Made by a program: the position numbers and the translations under genes | Source of the DNA: Cacajao melanocephalus | Taxonomy: Eukaryota; Chordata; Mammalia; Primates; Pitheciidae | NCBI GenBank assembly: GCA_963573385.1 | Contig: CAUYLG010075691.1 | Location: 1-64,000, forward strand | Direction: 5' to 3' | Length of the DNA: 64,000 nucleotides | Shown: one piece after another, positions 1 through 14,795 of the stretch | Numbering within the stretch: the stretch's first letter is position 1 | Layout of the letters: each line of letters opens with the position of its first letter | Notes under the pieces: generated by a model | Seen by the model: the letters and a program-made list of their open reading frames with translations, nothing else | The model's database searches: none | Told to the model about the DNA's origin: nothing

Positions 1-440
1 GTGTCACCAGCTGGCCAGTTACATCACGTCACCCACCCCCACTTTTATCTTCCGCGAGCCCTTATCCCACAACCCTTCCCCTCCCCCCGAGTCCATCTTC
101 CGCCCGGCGCGGCCTTCCCCAAGCAGCCCGACCCACGCCTCTAGCTCCTCCCACCCGCTACCTCAGCTCCCAGTCCCGCACAATTGGCGGTACAGCCGCC
201 CGTTCCTCACTCTCCAGCTCCCGCTCCCGGCACCCCGCGGACAAAAGCCAAGAGCCACACCTTACGGCAGCTCCATGAATCTCTCCCCGGTCGAGCCCGG
301 GGAGGGGGAGGGGTGGCAGTCACAGGTCCCAGGGCCTAGGCAGCATTTTGAAATGGCGAGTAATGGGGCCGCAACTTCCGGCCTCCCACAAGGCCCTACA
401 CGAGGGCTTCCGGTGAGGCCTCCGAAACCATAGATGGAGC
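1..440 (-). promoter_or_regulatory. MDM4: GC-rich promoter, probably of MDM4, facing left
   Basis: The first 440 bases are rich in CpG and unlike the Alu-laden DNA that follows. Read on the minus strand they carry Ets-type CCGGAAGT near 380 and CCGGAAG near 410, a YY1-like GCCATTT near 354, runs of CCCCTCCC near 310 (Sp/KLF type) and a CRE-like TGACGTGA near 28. No TATA box is seen. Synteny supports MDM4: in human it starts about 10 kb from a tRNA-Lys pair and about 22 kb from the PIK3C2B start, on the opposite strand, as here. MDM4 encodes the nuclear p53 inhibitor. No MDM4 coding exon is in the window, so the name rests on position and promoter character. Confidence 0.6.
266..410 (-). other. 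MDM4: Candidate non-coding exon 1 of MDM4
   Basis: On the minus strand a good splice donor, CTGCC|GTAAGG, falls at 266|265, downstream of the Ets and YY1-like sites. The segment from about 410 down to 266 therefore looks like a short untranslated first exon, with bases 1-265 as the start of intron 1. The transcription start is not visible and could be anywhere between about 340 and 420. A short ATG lies near 277 on the minus strand but opens no long frame before the donor. Confidence 0.42.
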
Positions 441-802
441 AATCGGAAGACTAGAGAGCTAGAAAGGCTGAGCTCTCTACCATAGAGTAGATCCTAGTCC
501 CGAGAGAGAGTCGTGGGTCCCGGACGATCGAAAGTCTTCAGCTTTCAAGAAGTAATATTTGAGGGACTTGCAGGGTCTTGTGATACTTACGGACGTGTAT
601 TAGGAGATTAGAAAACAGAGAAGGGGAAGAGCTAAGGTCGTAATCACAGGCTGCCGTCAGCTCTTCGGAAAAACTACGCTTCCTGTGGCATTCGCCAGTA
701 TTCATCCTGACTCCCCAAGGGTGGCAAGGAGGAGAAAGGGAGCGAAGGCGTCACTAGGGTGGTAAGGAAGCTTGAAGCCATGTCAAATAAGAAATGTTTG
801 AA
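441..802. other. Non-repeat upstream flank
   Basis: This is moderately GC-rich single-copy-looking sequence just upstream of the putative MDM4 promoter. I see no ORF, RNA gene or recognisable repeat in it. Confidence 0.5.
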
Positions 803-1145
803 GGCGCCAGGGACGGTGGCTCACCCCTGTAATCCCATTTGGGGGATTACAGGCGGATCACCTGAGGTCAGGAGTTCGAGACCAGCCTGACCAACATAAC
901 ATGTTGAACCCTTGTTTTTATTTTTATTTATTTATTTTTTGAACCCCTGTTTCTATTAAAAATACAAAAATTAGCCGGGCGTGGTGGTGCGCGCCTGTAA
1001 TCCTAGCTACTCAGGAGGCTGAGACAGGGGAATCGCTTCAACCTGGGAGGCAGAGGTTGCAGTGAGCCAAGATTGCGCCATTGCCCTCCAACCTGGGCAA
1101 CAAGAGTGAAACTCCTTAAAAAAAAAAGAAAAAGAAAAAGAAAAA
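803..1145 (+). repeat. Alu element with an internal T-rich insertion
   Basis: A diverged Alu runs from GGCGCCAGGGACGGTGGCTC to an (A4G)n tail. Between its two arms, where other Alus read GGTGAAACCCC, a T-rich stretch (923-940) is flanked by two near-identical 17-mers at 906-922 and 941-957. See findings. Confidence 0.93.
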
Positions 1146-1191
1146 TAGTTGAAGGCTCAAAAGAGTTTTTAACCTGCTTATAAACGAGGGA

Positions 1192-2458
<1,267 letters not shown>

Positions 2459-2535
2459 ATCCTACTGTGTGCCAAGCACCAAACCTAGAGGATTCCAAAA
2501 CAAGACCTGGAATCTGTCTAGTGGAGGAGTCAGAC
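2459..2535 (+). repeat. Probable L2 3' fragment
   Basis: The phrase CCTACTGTGTGCCAAGCACC followed by a short run to TCTAGTGGAGG is the decayed form of the common L2 3' end. Very old; identified by eye only. Confidence 0.5.
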
Positions 2536-2661
2536 TGTCCAGGTAAAAAGAATGTGCTAAGTGCAATGATTGATGAGCTGCAGTTACCCTTTCCTAGTTT
2601 AAGAGAGATGAGCCCTTTCAATTTGGGCAAAATATTCTCCAATATCTCTAATTTGTCTTCA

Positions 2662-3132
<471 letters not shown>

Positions 3133-3184
3133 GATCAATCAATCGATCAATAGATAGATAGACAGATAGATAGATAGATGATAG
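3133..3184 (+). repeat. (GATC/GATA)n microsatellite in an Alu tail
   Basis: The A tail of the preceding Alu is replaced by GATCAATC units followed by GATA units with one GACA interruption. Alu tails commonly seed such microsatellites; this one is likely length-variable. Confidence 0.9.
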
Positions 3185-3279
3185 AACCTCGATAAAGATG
3201 TTGAATAGGCCGTGGTTAAGAATAGAGTTTTTCCGATCATGGTTGACACTGATTTGTGAGTAATTGCTCATCTTCTAAT

Positions 3280-3744
<465 letters not shown>

Positions 3745-3933
3745 TCCAATGTTGTTCTTAAGCCACCAGTGATCTCCCCTCCCCTAATATGGTTAATATC
3801 TGGCAACATTTCTCCATCTGTTCCCAAGGATTTCATAAAATGACTTGCCATAATAATAATAATTTTTAAAAAACACTACTGTAAGATTTCCCTTTTCTAC
3901 CAGTCAAGTAACCTTACCAAAAAAAAAAAAAAA

Positions 3934-4402
<469 letters not shown>

Positions 4403-4462
4403 TTAGCTTAAAACCTCAACTGACTTAGTGATCACCACTTCCTTCTTTAAGAACTATGCTTA

Positions 4463-4571
4463 CAAAACTCCCATGCTGATCAGTAGTGGGATCGCACCTG
4501 TGAATAGCCACTGCACTCCAGCCTGGGCAACATAGCAAGATCACATCTCTATTAAAAAAAAAAAAAAAAAA
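4463..4571 (+). pseudogene. 7SL RNA pseudogene, 5'-truncated
   Basis: The sequence CAAAACTCCCATGCTGATCAG followed by GTGGGATCGCACCTGTGAAT and CCACTGCACTCCAGCCTGGG is the 3' portion of the signal recognition particle RNA. It includes a 7SL-specific stretch that Alus lack, so this is not simply an Alu. It ends ATCACATCTCTATT plus an A tail. The 14-mer AAGAACTATGCTTA stands before it (4449-4462) and after it (4570-4583), a target-site duplication of L1-mediated retroposition. Only about the last 90 of roughly 300 bases are present, so it cannot make SRP RNA. Confidence 0.85.
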
Positions 4572-4583
4572 GAACTATGCTTA

Positions 4584-4846
4584 TGTTCTCACTCATAGAT
4601 GGGTGTTGAACAATGAGAACACATGGACACAGGGAGACGGGGAGCATCACACACTGGGGTCTGTCAGGGGGAAATAGAGGAGGGACAGTTGGGGGTGGGG
4701 AGTTGGGGAGAGATAGCATGGGGAAAAATGCCAGATATAGGTCACGGGGAGGAAGGCAGCAAATCATACTGCCATATGTGTACCTGTGCAACAATCTTGC
4801 ATGTTCTTCACATGTACCCCAAAACCTAAAATGCAATAAAAAAAAA
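4584..4846 (+). mobile_element. L1 3' end, 5'-truncated
   Basis: TGTTCTCACTCATAGATGGG, AACAATGAGAACACATGGAC, a G-rich tract and CACATGTACCCCAAAACCTA followed by ATGCAATAAA and an A run are the end of ORF2 and the 3' UTR of a primate-age L1. Sense strand is plus. No coding capacity remains. It begins exactly where the target repeat of the preceding 7SL pseudogene ends. Confidence 0.9.
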
Positions 4847-4858
4847 CTGCTTAAAGAA

Positions 4859-5167
4859 GGCCGGGCTTGGTGGCGCATGCTTGTAATCCCAGCACTTTGG
4901 GAGGCTGAGGTGGGCAGATCACAAGGTCAGGAGTTCAAGACCAGCCTGACCAACATGGTGAAACCCTGTCTCTACTAAAAATACAAAAAAAAAATTAGCC
5001 TGGCATGGCAGTGCATGCCTGAAATCCCAGCTACCCAGGAGGCTGAGGTAGAAGAATCGCTTGAATCCAGAGGCAGAGGCTTCAGTGAGCCGAGATTGCG
5101 TCACTGCATACCAGCCTGGGCAACAGAGCAAGATTCTGTCTCAAAAAAAAAAAAAAAAAAAAAAAAA
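4859..5167 (+). repeat. Alu element
   Basis: Full-length Alu from GGCCGGGCTTGGTGGCGCA to a 26-base A tail. The flank after the tail, GCTATGCTCACAAAT, resembles the target motif used by the 7SL and L1 copies to its left. Confidence 0.96.
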
Positions 5168-5204
5168 GCTATGCTCACAAATCGTTGATTTGGTTAAAAA
5201 GACA

Positions 5205-5325
5205 GGAAATCTGGGTTCTAGTCTAGCTATTTCTAAAAACCAGAAAAAGTTACACAGTGTTTCAGATCTTCAGTTCCCTACTCTGTAAAATAAAATGGCT
5301 GAATTCAACCATTGCTTATGGCCCC
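5205..5325 (+). repeat. MIR remnant
   Basis: A decayed MIR: TGGGTTCTAGTCTAGCTATT, then CAGTTCCCTACTCTGTAAAA with TAAAATGG, matching the conserved MIR core and 3' part. Old mammalian SINE. Confidence 0.6.
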
Positions 5326-5339
5326 TTCTAGTTTTAAAA

Positions 5340-5756
5340 AAAATCAGAAGTCAGTATTATTGGTCTATAGCTTTTCTGGAAAAGAAAATAATGACTTTAT
5401 ACATATCAAAAGGTATAAAGAATATGATCTCCCTTTTCCCATTCCTCTTCCTAAACAACAATACTTTACACATACAAAAAAGTTCCCCGTAGTCACCTCT
5501 ATGGTATCTCCTTCCTTCAGCCTCTGGGGAACCACTATTCTAAGTTTGGGGTTTACCCCTGCCATGCATTTATGTATGTGTATATAAACTAAAGACCTTT
5601 AGGGTTTATGTATGTACATATTCCTTAAAAATATGTTTATGCCTTTAAAATTTTTACAAATGGCATCAAACTATATGTGGTGAACTGCAACTTACATTTT
5701 TCTCATCATTGTGAAGTTCAGTGCTGTTAAACTGTGTAGTTATGGTTAATTCATTC
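5340..5756 (-). mobile_element. Old L1 3' remnant, reverse orientation
   Basis: T-rich sequence with phrases such as CACCTCTATGGTATCTCCTT and ATGGCATCAAACTATATG, typical of a reversed L1M 3' UTR. Interrupted on the right by an Alu and probably resuming at 6053. Subfamily not assigned. Confidence 0.5.
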
Positions 5757-6076
<320 letters not shown>

Positions 6077-6130
6077 TAACGTTGTTGTATAGGAATATAT
6101 TGAAATGTATGAATGTATAATTAATTGTTG

Positions 6131-6525
6131 TATAGTAATTTTATTAGTTTTCTAGAGTCGCCATAACAAAATACCACTGAGTGGCTTAAACAGAAATTTA
6201 TTTTCTCATAGTTCTGGAGAAGTTGAAGATCAAGGTGTTAGCAAGTTAGCTTTCTCCTGACACCCTCTTTCCTTGGCTTGCAGATGGCTGCCTTCTCATT
6301 GTGTCCTCGTCCTTGTGTGGTTGCCCATTGGTCTGTATGTTGTCTGTAATATAACCTCCTCTTCTTATGAGGACACTAATCCTGTTGGGCCCACCCATGT
6401 GACCTCATTTTACCTTAATCACCTCTTTAAAGGCACTGTCTCGAAATACATTCCCGTTCTGAAGTACTGGGGGTGGTGTTCAACATGAATTTTGAGAGGG
6501 ACACAATTCAGCCCGTAATAGTAAT
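6131..6525 (+). repeat. Ancient interspersed repeat, family uncertain
   Basis: Opens TTTTCTAGAGTCGCCATAAC and closes GACACAATTCAGCCCGTAAT, with AGAAATTTATTTTCTCATAG and TCTTATGAGGACACTAATCC inside. I recognise this as a repeated mammalian sequence and see a related but different copy at 18112-18905. I cannot name the family with confidence; an L1M-type 3' end or an old LTR/DNA element are the options. Confidence 0.55.
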
Positions 6526-6539
6526 GGATGCACCACAAT

Positions 6540-8097
<1,558 letters not shown>

Positions 8098-8132
8098 TGA
8101 TTATGTGGGGGTGGGGGGGCAGGAGTGGGAGG

Positions 8133-8220
8133 GGGCAGGTCTGGCTATATTGTCTAGGCAGCTCTCAAACTCCTAGCCTCAAGCAGTCCTCCCAAAGTGC
8201 TGGGATATCATGCCCAGCCT
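8133..8220 (-). repeat. Alu fragment, reverse orientation
   Basis: A short right-arm piece, CTGGCTATATTGTCTAGGCA to ATCATGCCCAGCCT, separated from the previous Alu by a G-rich run near 8107-8130. Confidence 0.8.
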
Positions 8221-8370
8221 TAAATCAGCTTTCAACATCTCATTCCACTTCAATCAAATATGTTAATCCTTTGTTGAAAGGTGGATAGTGTCAGAGAAGG
8301 TTGAAAGAGCAGGATTCATAGGGTCTGTTCTTGTTACATCTTTGCCATTAAATCTTTATGCCTTCATGAA

Positions 8371-8545
8371 TGCTTATTATATGTCAGACACTACTGCAAA
8401 CACTGTGTATATACTACACTATTTAAATCCTGCCATCATCCTATTGTCCTGACACACAGAGAAGTAGCTTGCTCAAGTTACACAGGCAGTCAGGATTCGA
8501 ACAGGGCACCTAACTTCAGAACCCAGGCTTTGTGTAAGCATTTAT
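8371..8545 (-). repeat. MIR, reverse orientation
   Basis: TATGTCAGACACTACTGCAA, AAGTTACACAGGCAGTCAGG and GATTCGAACAGGGCACC are the reversed MIR core. Well preserved for its age. Confidence 0.75.
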
Positions 8546-8880
8546 CCTTTGTTTTTCTTTACAAACAGTGTTTTTTGTCTTTTTTTAATCCTTTGTTTTT
8601 CAATGCACATATATGCACCCCTTTCTCAAAAATACGAAACAAAATACAATTGATATGAAATATTTCCTAACTTAAAAATGCTTTCCATTTTTTCCCCAAA
8701 TCCTATTCTTCTGAAACATGATTTTAATGGCTACATAATAATTACAACCATACCATAATTTATGTAGCTATTTTTCTCATTTCTGATTACTTTTTTTTTC
8801 TTTCTAAGGTTCAATTCAGGTACTCGTTTCTGATTAAAATGCCATGATGATCTCTCCTGTAGTCAGATCTTTTTATACAC
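8546..8880 (-). mobile_element. Probable old L1 3' remnant, reverse orientation
   Basis: AT-rich sequence with T-runs and phrases such as AATGGCTACATAATAATTAC typical of reversed L1M 3' UTRs. Heavily decayed; assignment is by character more than by motif. Confidence 0.4.
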
Positions 8881-8895
8881 CCCTGATTATTTCTT

Positions 8896-9196
8896 TCTTT
8901 CTTTTTTTTTTTTTTTTTTTGAGACGGAATCTCACTCTGTTGCCCAGGCTGGAGTGCAGTGGTGCGATCTCGGCTCACTGCAACCTCTGCCTCCTGGATT
9001 CAAGCGAGTCTCCTGCTTCAGCCTCCTGAGTAGCTGGGACTACAGGTGGGCTAATTTTTTTTTTTTTTTTTGTATTTTTTAGTAGAGACAGGGTTCACCA
9101 TGTTGATCAGGCTAGTCTCGAACTCTTGACCTCGTGATCTGCCCACCTCGGCCTCCCAAAGTGGTGAATTACAAGCATGAGCCACTGCGCCCGCCA
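8896..9196 (-). repeat. Alu element, reverse orientation
   Basis: Reversed Alu with T tail at 8896-8920 and a linker that lost CATGCCACCACGCCTG, leaving ACAGGTGGGCTAATTTTTTT. Flanked by copies of CACCCCTGATT (see findings). Confidence 0.95.
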
Positions 9197-9208
9197 CCCC
9201 TGATTCAT

Positions 9209-9275
9209 TCTTTCATTCTTTCTTTCTTTCTTTCTTTCTTTCTTTTTCTTTCTTTCTTTTTCTTTCTTTTTCTTA
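9209..9275 (+). repeat. (TTTC)n microsatellite
   Basis: About 65 bases of TTTC units with ATTC and TTTTC variants lie at the 5' side of the reversed Alu. Purine-only on the other strand, so able to form a triplex. Confidence 0.92.
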
Positions 9276-9664
9276 TTCTTACTGGAATAGTTACTCTGGA
9301 TATGGACACCCCTGATTATTTCTTCAGGACAAATTCCTAAAAGTGGAATTGCTGGACCAGAGCAATCACCCGGAAAGAGGTTAAGAATGGAATCTGTAAA
9401 GTAGCATTAGCTAACAAAGACCCTTTAGTTTCCCACTCTCAAAGCTCCACCGTGGTAATTCTCAATACCAGCTCCATAGCAGAGGGCAGTGCTCAAATTA
9501 CTGATGGCTACGGAAGGGAAGAACCTCCAGTGCCAAGATCAAAACAATCTCTTTTCAAGGCCACGTTCAGTTTTCCTGTCTCTCTAGCTTAGTAGGGCTT
9601 CTGCCCCCAAGGTCGCTGCTCGTGAATTTCTCCTGAGTTTGCGCCCCTTAAAATTACTTGGATG

Positions 9665-9912
<248 letters not shown>

Positions 9913-9927
9913 AAAATTACTTGGATG

Positions 9928-10400
9928 CTTTCAAGGGACCCACTGGATAACCTCACTATCCTTACTTTCACTTTATACCGCGCAGTGCAACGCGATAGCT
10001 TCTGAATAGCAAATTCATAGTCTCTCTTACACAGACTTTTTTTTTCCATCGTTGGGTAGATTTTGGCGCTGATGTCCATCCTATTATCAATGGTAAACTA
10101 GATCTAAGGTTATTACAGCGCTTCAAAAGTGACACCTTGCCATTCTTTTAATCCTGAACCTATAGATTACAAATCAAAAAAACCTACCTAATAATGCTTA
10201 CTAGGCGCATAAATATTTCGCAATTCTGAATTAGCTGGTGATGCTGGTGAAAGGTGCGGAATTTGGGCCTTTTTTCTTTTTACGCGCGGATCACGAACTT
10301 TCTTGGCGTTAAAGCAGTCTGACAAAAAGCGTATGATGCAATCGCTCAAGGGCCCTCTGTATTATGTAAGGCATAGCAGAACAGCTCTTTCTCCACGGGA
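9928..10400. other. Alu-free 5' flank of the first tRNA gene
   Basis: Single-copy-looking DNA with no repeat or ORF that I can support. It contains TTTTACGCGCGGATCACG near 10280 and AAAAAGCGT at 10325-10333. The 9-mer AAAAAGCGT also occurs in the sense flank of the second tRNA, so it could be a shared upstream element or chance. Confidence 0.5.
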
Positions 10401-10473
10401 GCCCGGATAGCTCAGTCGGTAGAGCATCAGACTTTTAATCTGAGGGTCCAGGGTTCAAGTCCCTGTTCGGGCG
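10401..10473 (+). tRNA. tRNA-Lys (anticodon TTT)
   Basis: A complete 73-base tRNA gene, intron-less. The acceptor stem GCCCGGA pairs with TTCGGGC with one G-U pair and discriminator G. The anticodon stem TCAGA/TCTGA encloses the loop CTTTTAA with anticodon TTT, reading AAA and AAG lysine codons. The internal A box TAGCTCAGTCGG and B box GGTTCAAGTCC are intact and drive RNA polymerase III. CCA is not encoded, as usual in eukaryotes. It is identical over all 73 bases to the inverted gene at 10872-10944. A T5 run follows 9 bases downstream. Synteny with the human 1q32 tRNA-Lys-TTT pair is from memory. Confidence 0.98.
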
Positions 10474-10482
10474 ACCTGTTTG

Positions 10483-10487
10483 TTTTT
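10483..10487 (+). terminator. Pol III terminator of the first tRNA-Lys gene
   Basis: TTTTT nine bases after the end of the mature tRNA sequence, a standard polymerase III stop. Confidence 0.9.
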
Positions 10488-10860
10488 CCTTAATGGATAA
10501 ATAAAAATTGTATGCCTTATGATGTATAACATCATCTTCTGAAATGTCTACATATTGTTGAATAATTAAATCAAGCTGATGAGGGTATGCATTTTCTCAT
10601 AGACTTTTTTTGAGGTGAGAGCAGGAGCTGCTTGCTTTTAAGTGTTTTTTTCTTCCTTTCTTAGCTATGAGCAATCAGAAAACTAACGTCTTTCTGGGAA
10701 ACCACCGTGCCAAACCTCGATACTTGCCAAGGAATTAAATGATTTTCCAGTCATTTTTTTTCCTCCCTAAGAACATGTTTATCTAACATATTCTGAAACC
10801 AATGAAAAATGAATTAAACTCAATTTTAAAAGAAAGGGTTATGTAACATCCATCTTTGGG
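10488..10860. other. AT-rich spacer between the two convergent tRNA genes
   Basis: About 370 bases, AT-rich, with no recognisable repeat, ORF or RNA fold. It forms the loop of the tRNA inverted repeat. Confidence 0.6.
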
Positions 10861-10864
10861 AAAA
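10861..10864 (-). terminator. Pol III terminator of the second tRNA-Lys gene
   Basis: On the minus strand TTTT lies seven bases after the tRNA 3' end, a minimal but usable polymerase III stop. Confidence 0.8.
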
Positions 10865-10871
10865 CTACAGA

Positions 10872-10944
10872 CGCCCGAACAGGGACTTGAACCCTGGACC
10901 CTCAGATTAAAAGTCTGATGCTCTACCGACTGAGCTATCCGGGC
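10872..10944 (-). tRNA. tRNA-Lys (anticodon TTT), second copy
   Basis: The 73-base sequence is identical to the gene at 10401-10473 and points toward it. Stem pairing, A box, B box and TTT anticodon are all intact, so it should be active. Flanks do not match those of the first copy beyond a few bases, so the identity stops at the gene borders. This fits purifying selection or gene conversion on the RNA sequence rather than a recent large duplication. Confidence 0.98.
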
Positions 10945-10991
10945 GCTCCTTGATGGACGCTTTTTCTGTTTACTTCATATAAGTCTAATAG

Positions 10992-11282
<291 letters not shown>

Positions 11283-11965
11283 GCTTCCTTTTAAGTAGCT
11301 AGATTTAGGTTTTAATTAGGATTAAAGGTTTTTTATTTTCTTTTTCTTTTTTGTTTTAGCAAGATAAAGCAAAACAAATATTTGTCTTTCCTTTTCTTCT
11401 TGTTCCATTCACTCACTTAAAACGTGCTCTTCAACCTGTTTCATGTTTGATAAGTTATCAGTATTTACTAACTCTCTAAAATGAAATTAATGGTAGTAAA
11501 TTACAGAAAAATGGGCAACCAAGATGAATATTCAAAATTCAGACATAGGGTTACAACTTCCTTCCTTCCTTCCTTTTTTTCTTCCTTCCTTCCTTCTTTT
11601 TTCCTTTCAATCTTTGCAGCTGTGCTAAGGAGCAGCCTCTTTCTATTATACTTCTGCCTTCTATTTATCACTTCCCTGATAAGACCTCTTAATTTTAATT
11701 ATAGTTATTCTACCAAGCCAAATTACAGCATCTCTCCCATTAATGAAAAATACATTTCCATTCATCAGATGATGTAGCTGTTAGATAAGCATTCCTTAGC
11801 ATAAAAGAAGAAAAGATTCATGCACAGAGGAGCTAATACTATAAGAAAATAAAAGTGATTGTGGAAAGATCTGAATTAAAATGGTGGGAAAAGGAGTTTA
11901 AGACCTTTGATTTGACTCTGGATTGAATTTCTGCCTTTCCTCCTTTTTCAGGCAAGTTGCAGTTT
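11283..11965. other. Unassigned intergenic sequence with a CTTC tract
   Basis: AT-rich sequence; 11561-11609 is a (CTTC)n/(TTCC)n low-complexity run. I see no gene or clear repeat family otherwise. Confidence 0.45.
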
Positions 11966-12244
11966 TCTTTTCTTTGAGAAGAAGTCTCATTCTGTCACCC
12001 AGGCTGGGCGATCTGGCAACCTCCACCTCCCAGGTTCAAGCAATTCTCCTGCCTCAGACTCCCGAGTAGCTGGGATTACAGGTGTCTGCCACCAGGCCCG
12101 GCTAATATTTTTAAATTGTTTTTTAGTAGAGACGGGGTTTCACCATGTTGGCCAGGCTGGTCTTGAACTCCCGACCTCAGATAATCTGCCCGCCTTGGCC
12201 TACTAAAGTGCTGGGATTACAGGAGTGAGCCACCACACCCAGCC
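11966..12244 (-). repeat. Alu element, reverse orientation
   Basis: Reversed Alu whose left portion has a deletion (CAGGCTGGGCGATCTGGCAA). Target duplication TTGCAGTTTTC on both sides. Confidence 0.94.
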
Positions 12245-12372
12245 TCAAATTGCAGTTTTCCAAGACAGACTTACAAGACGAATCTTCCCAAAGCAGTGTG
12301 TGCCAGGGGGAGCAACATAGAGTGTTAAAAATACATATCTCCAGCAGCCTAATTTTTCCTAAAATCAATTTC

Positions 12373-12689
<317 letters not shown>

Positions 12690-12704
12690 CCTAAAATCAA
12701 TTTC

Positions 12705-14194
12705 ATCAACCCTGACACATGGGGTGTGGAACACAAGATTATGAAATTTCAAATACTGATAAGGGAATTCATTGTAGTTTCTGGGAACTAGTGGCTTCTG
12801 AACACAATGAACAACAAAATAGCTCAGCCTCAGTTGGGGGAATTTTTCTTTCCTACAATTGTCTGATTCTTTTAGAACAAAGACCAACAAATTGTATGAT
12901 CCTGAGCAGGCCTGGGTTTCCACATTTATAAAATAAGGGAAGTTGATTAGATGGCCTCTAAGATAACTTGTAAATCTAAAGTTTTACCATTCTGTTACTT
13001 TTTCCGTTGTGAATAGGATTAGAAGGAACAGACTCAAAATGTGCCAGAATGGAGTGATTTAATTCAACAAACATTTTCCAATCATCTATTATGGCTTAGG
13101 CTCTGTGCTAGCCCTAGAGTCTGAGATGAATAGGGCATGGGTCCCGCTAACAGTCTAGGAAAGAAGACACACACACCAACAAACAATTTCAACATAAAGT
13201 GAAGTGGCAGCAGATGAGGACCGACAGAAAGGCAGGCTTTATAAAATGAGGGTGGCTGAGTCCCTGAGTTTTCAGCAGGGAAACTTCATGATCAGAATTC
13301 AGTCTAAACAAGTAGCTATCAGAGGTGTACTGAAGAAATTGTAATGAGAAAAACACAGACATTTATTTATTTAGACATATTTTTTCACCACCCACTGTGC
13401 AGATAAGGAAAAACTGCTAGCACTGTTTCTATGAATGAGATGTGGAAATAAGTTATACTACTTAAGTTTTAAGGAAGGGAAAAGGTGTCTATCCAGGCCC
13501 CCTTAAAAGGGCAAGAATAGATAAAGGGGTCTTCAAGTTTTTTCCTACCCAAAGGCTTTGTTACATCACATTCTCTTTCCTGTAAGATAACAAAACCAGC
13601 TGTTTAAAATTAAGTTAACTGAATGAGATTAATCAATCAAAATTTGCTTACTGGTTACCCACTGCTTCCACAACAGTGAGCTAGGCACATTAGGGAGGAA
13701 AACAGAAAATCTGGAAGGAATGTGGGGACTGCAAGCTGTATTTAGAGGATGGGGAATAACATTCTGGCTGGAGCAGAGGGAGATAGAGAGGGGTAAGGTC
13801 GCACTCGAGACCACACTTTCACCAGGCTAAAGCAAACAATTTTATCCTACAGGCAACGGTGAGCTATTGAAATATTGGCTTGTTTACATTGCAAAGTCCA
13901 CCCAAGATAGCATGAAATGAATCTGTTTGCTTCATTTAGTTGCATCAAAAACACCACAAGTGCCATCTTATACTTTAGCATAAAATCTTCCTGGAGTGCT
14001 TCTTGAAGCTTCCTTATGCAGACTGTTGAACTTAATTTTCCCACTAGAGGGCAGGCTAAACTCACAGATTCTGTATATCTGATGATTCTACTAGTTCTTT
14101 AATTTTTCCCACGATTTTTTTAAGAGTGTGTCTGTGTGTGTGTGTGTGTGTGTGTATACACTTGAGATTACACTCTTAGCAAATTTCAAGTACA
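12705..14194. other. Intergenic sequence with MIR and L2 traces
   Basis: Mostly unassigned. A MIR-like stretch lies at 12890-12990 (GGGTTTCCACATTTATAAAA) and an L2-like stretch at 13060-13185 (TTAGGCTCTGTGCTAGCCCT). A (GT)n run is at 14127-14155. No gene is supported. Confidence 0.45.
14127..14155 (+). repeat. (GT)n microsatellite
   Basis: About 12 GT units after GTGTGTCT. Likely polymorphic and able to adopt Z-DNA. Confidence 0.92.
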
Positions 14195-14483
14195 CCATAC
14201 ATTATTAATAACTATAGTCACTGTACTGTATGTTGGATCCCCAAACTTTATTCATCTTATAACCGAAACTCTGTGCTCTTTGATCAAGCTCTATTCGTCT
14301 CCCTCACCTCCCAGCCCTTGGTAACCATTCTGCTGTTTCTGTGAGTTCAACTTTTTTGGATTCCACATAGAAGTGAAACCATATAGTATTTGTCTTTCTG
14401 TTTCTAGCTTATTTCACTTAGCATAAAGTCCTCCAGAACCGTCCATGTTGTTGCAAATGGCAGGATTTCTTTATATATCCCAT
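14195..14483 (-). mobile_element. L1 3' UTR, reverse orientation (part 1)
   Basis: CTGTACTGTATGTTGGATCC, CTCCCAGCCCTTGGTAACCA and GTCCATGTTGTTGCAAATGG are the reversed 3' UTR of an older primate or mammalian L1. The element resumes after Alus at 14935 and 15638. Confidence 0.85.
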
Positions 14484-14795
14484 TTTCTTTTCTTTCTTTT
14501 TTTTGGAGATGGAGTTTCACACTTGTTGACCCGGCTGAAGTGCAGTGGCATGGTCTCGGCTCAACTGCAACCTCTGCTTCCTGGTTTCAAGCAATTTTCC
14601 TGCCTCAGTCTCCCAAAGTGGCTCGGACTACAGGAGCCTGCCACCACCACACCCGGCTTTTTTTTCTTTTTTTTTCCAGAGAAGAGATTTCACTATCTTG
14701 GCCAGACCGGTCTCGAACTCCTGACTTCAGGCAATCTGCCCACCTCGGCCTCCCAAAGTGCTGGGATTACAGCCATGAGCCCACCAAGCCCAGCC
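14484..14795 (-). repeat. Alu element, reverse orientation
   Basis: Reversed Alu inserted into the L1, with an extra T-rich block replacing the linker (CACCCGGCTTTTTTTTCTTT). Confidence 0.93.
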
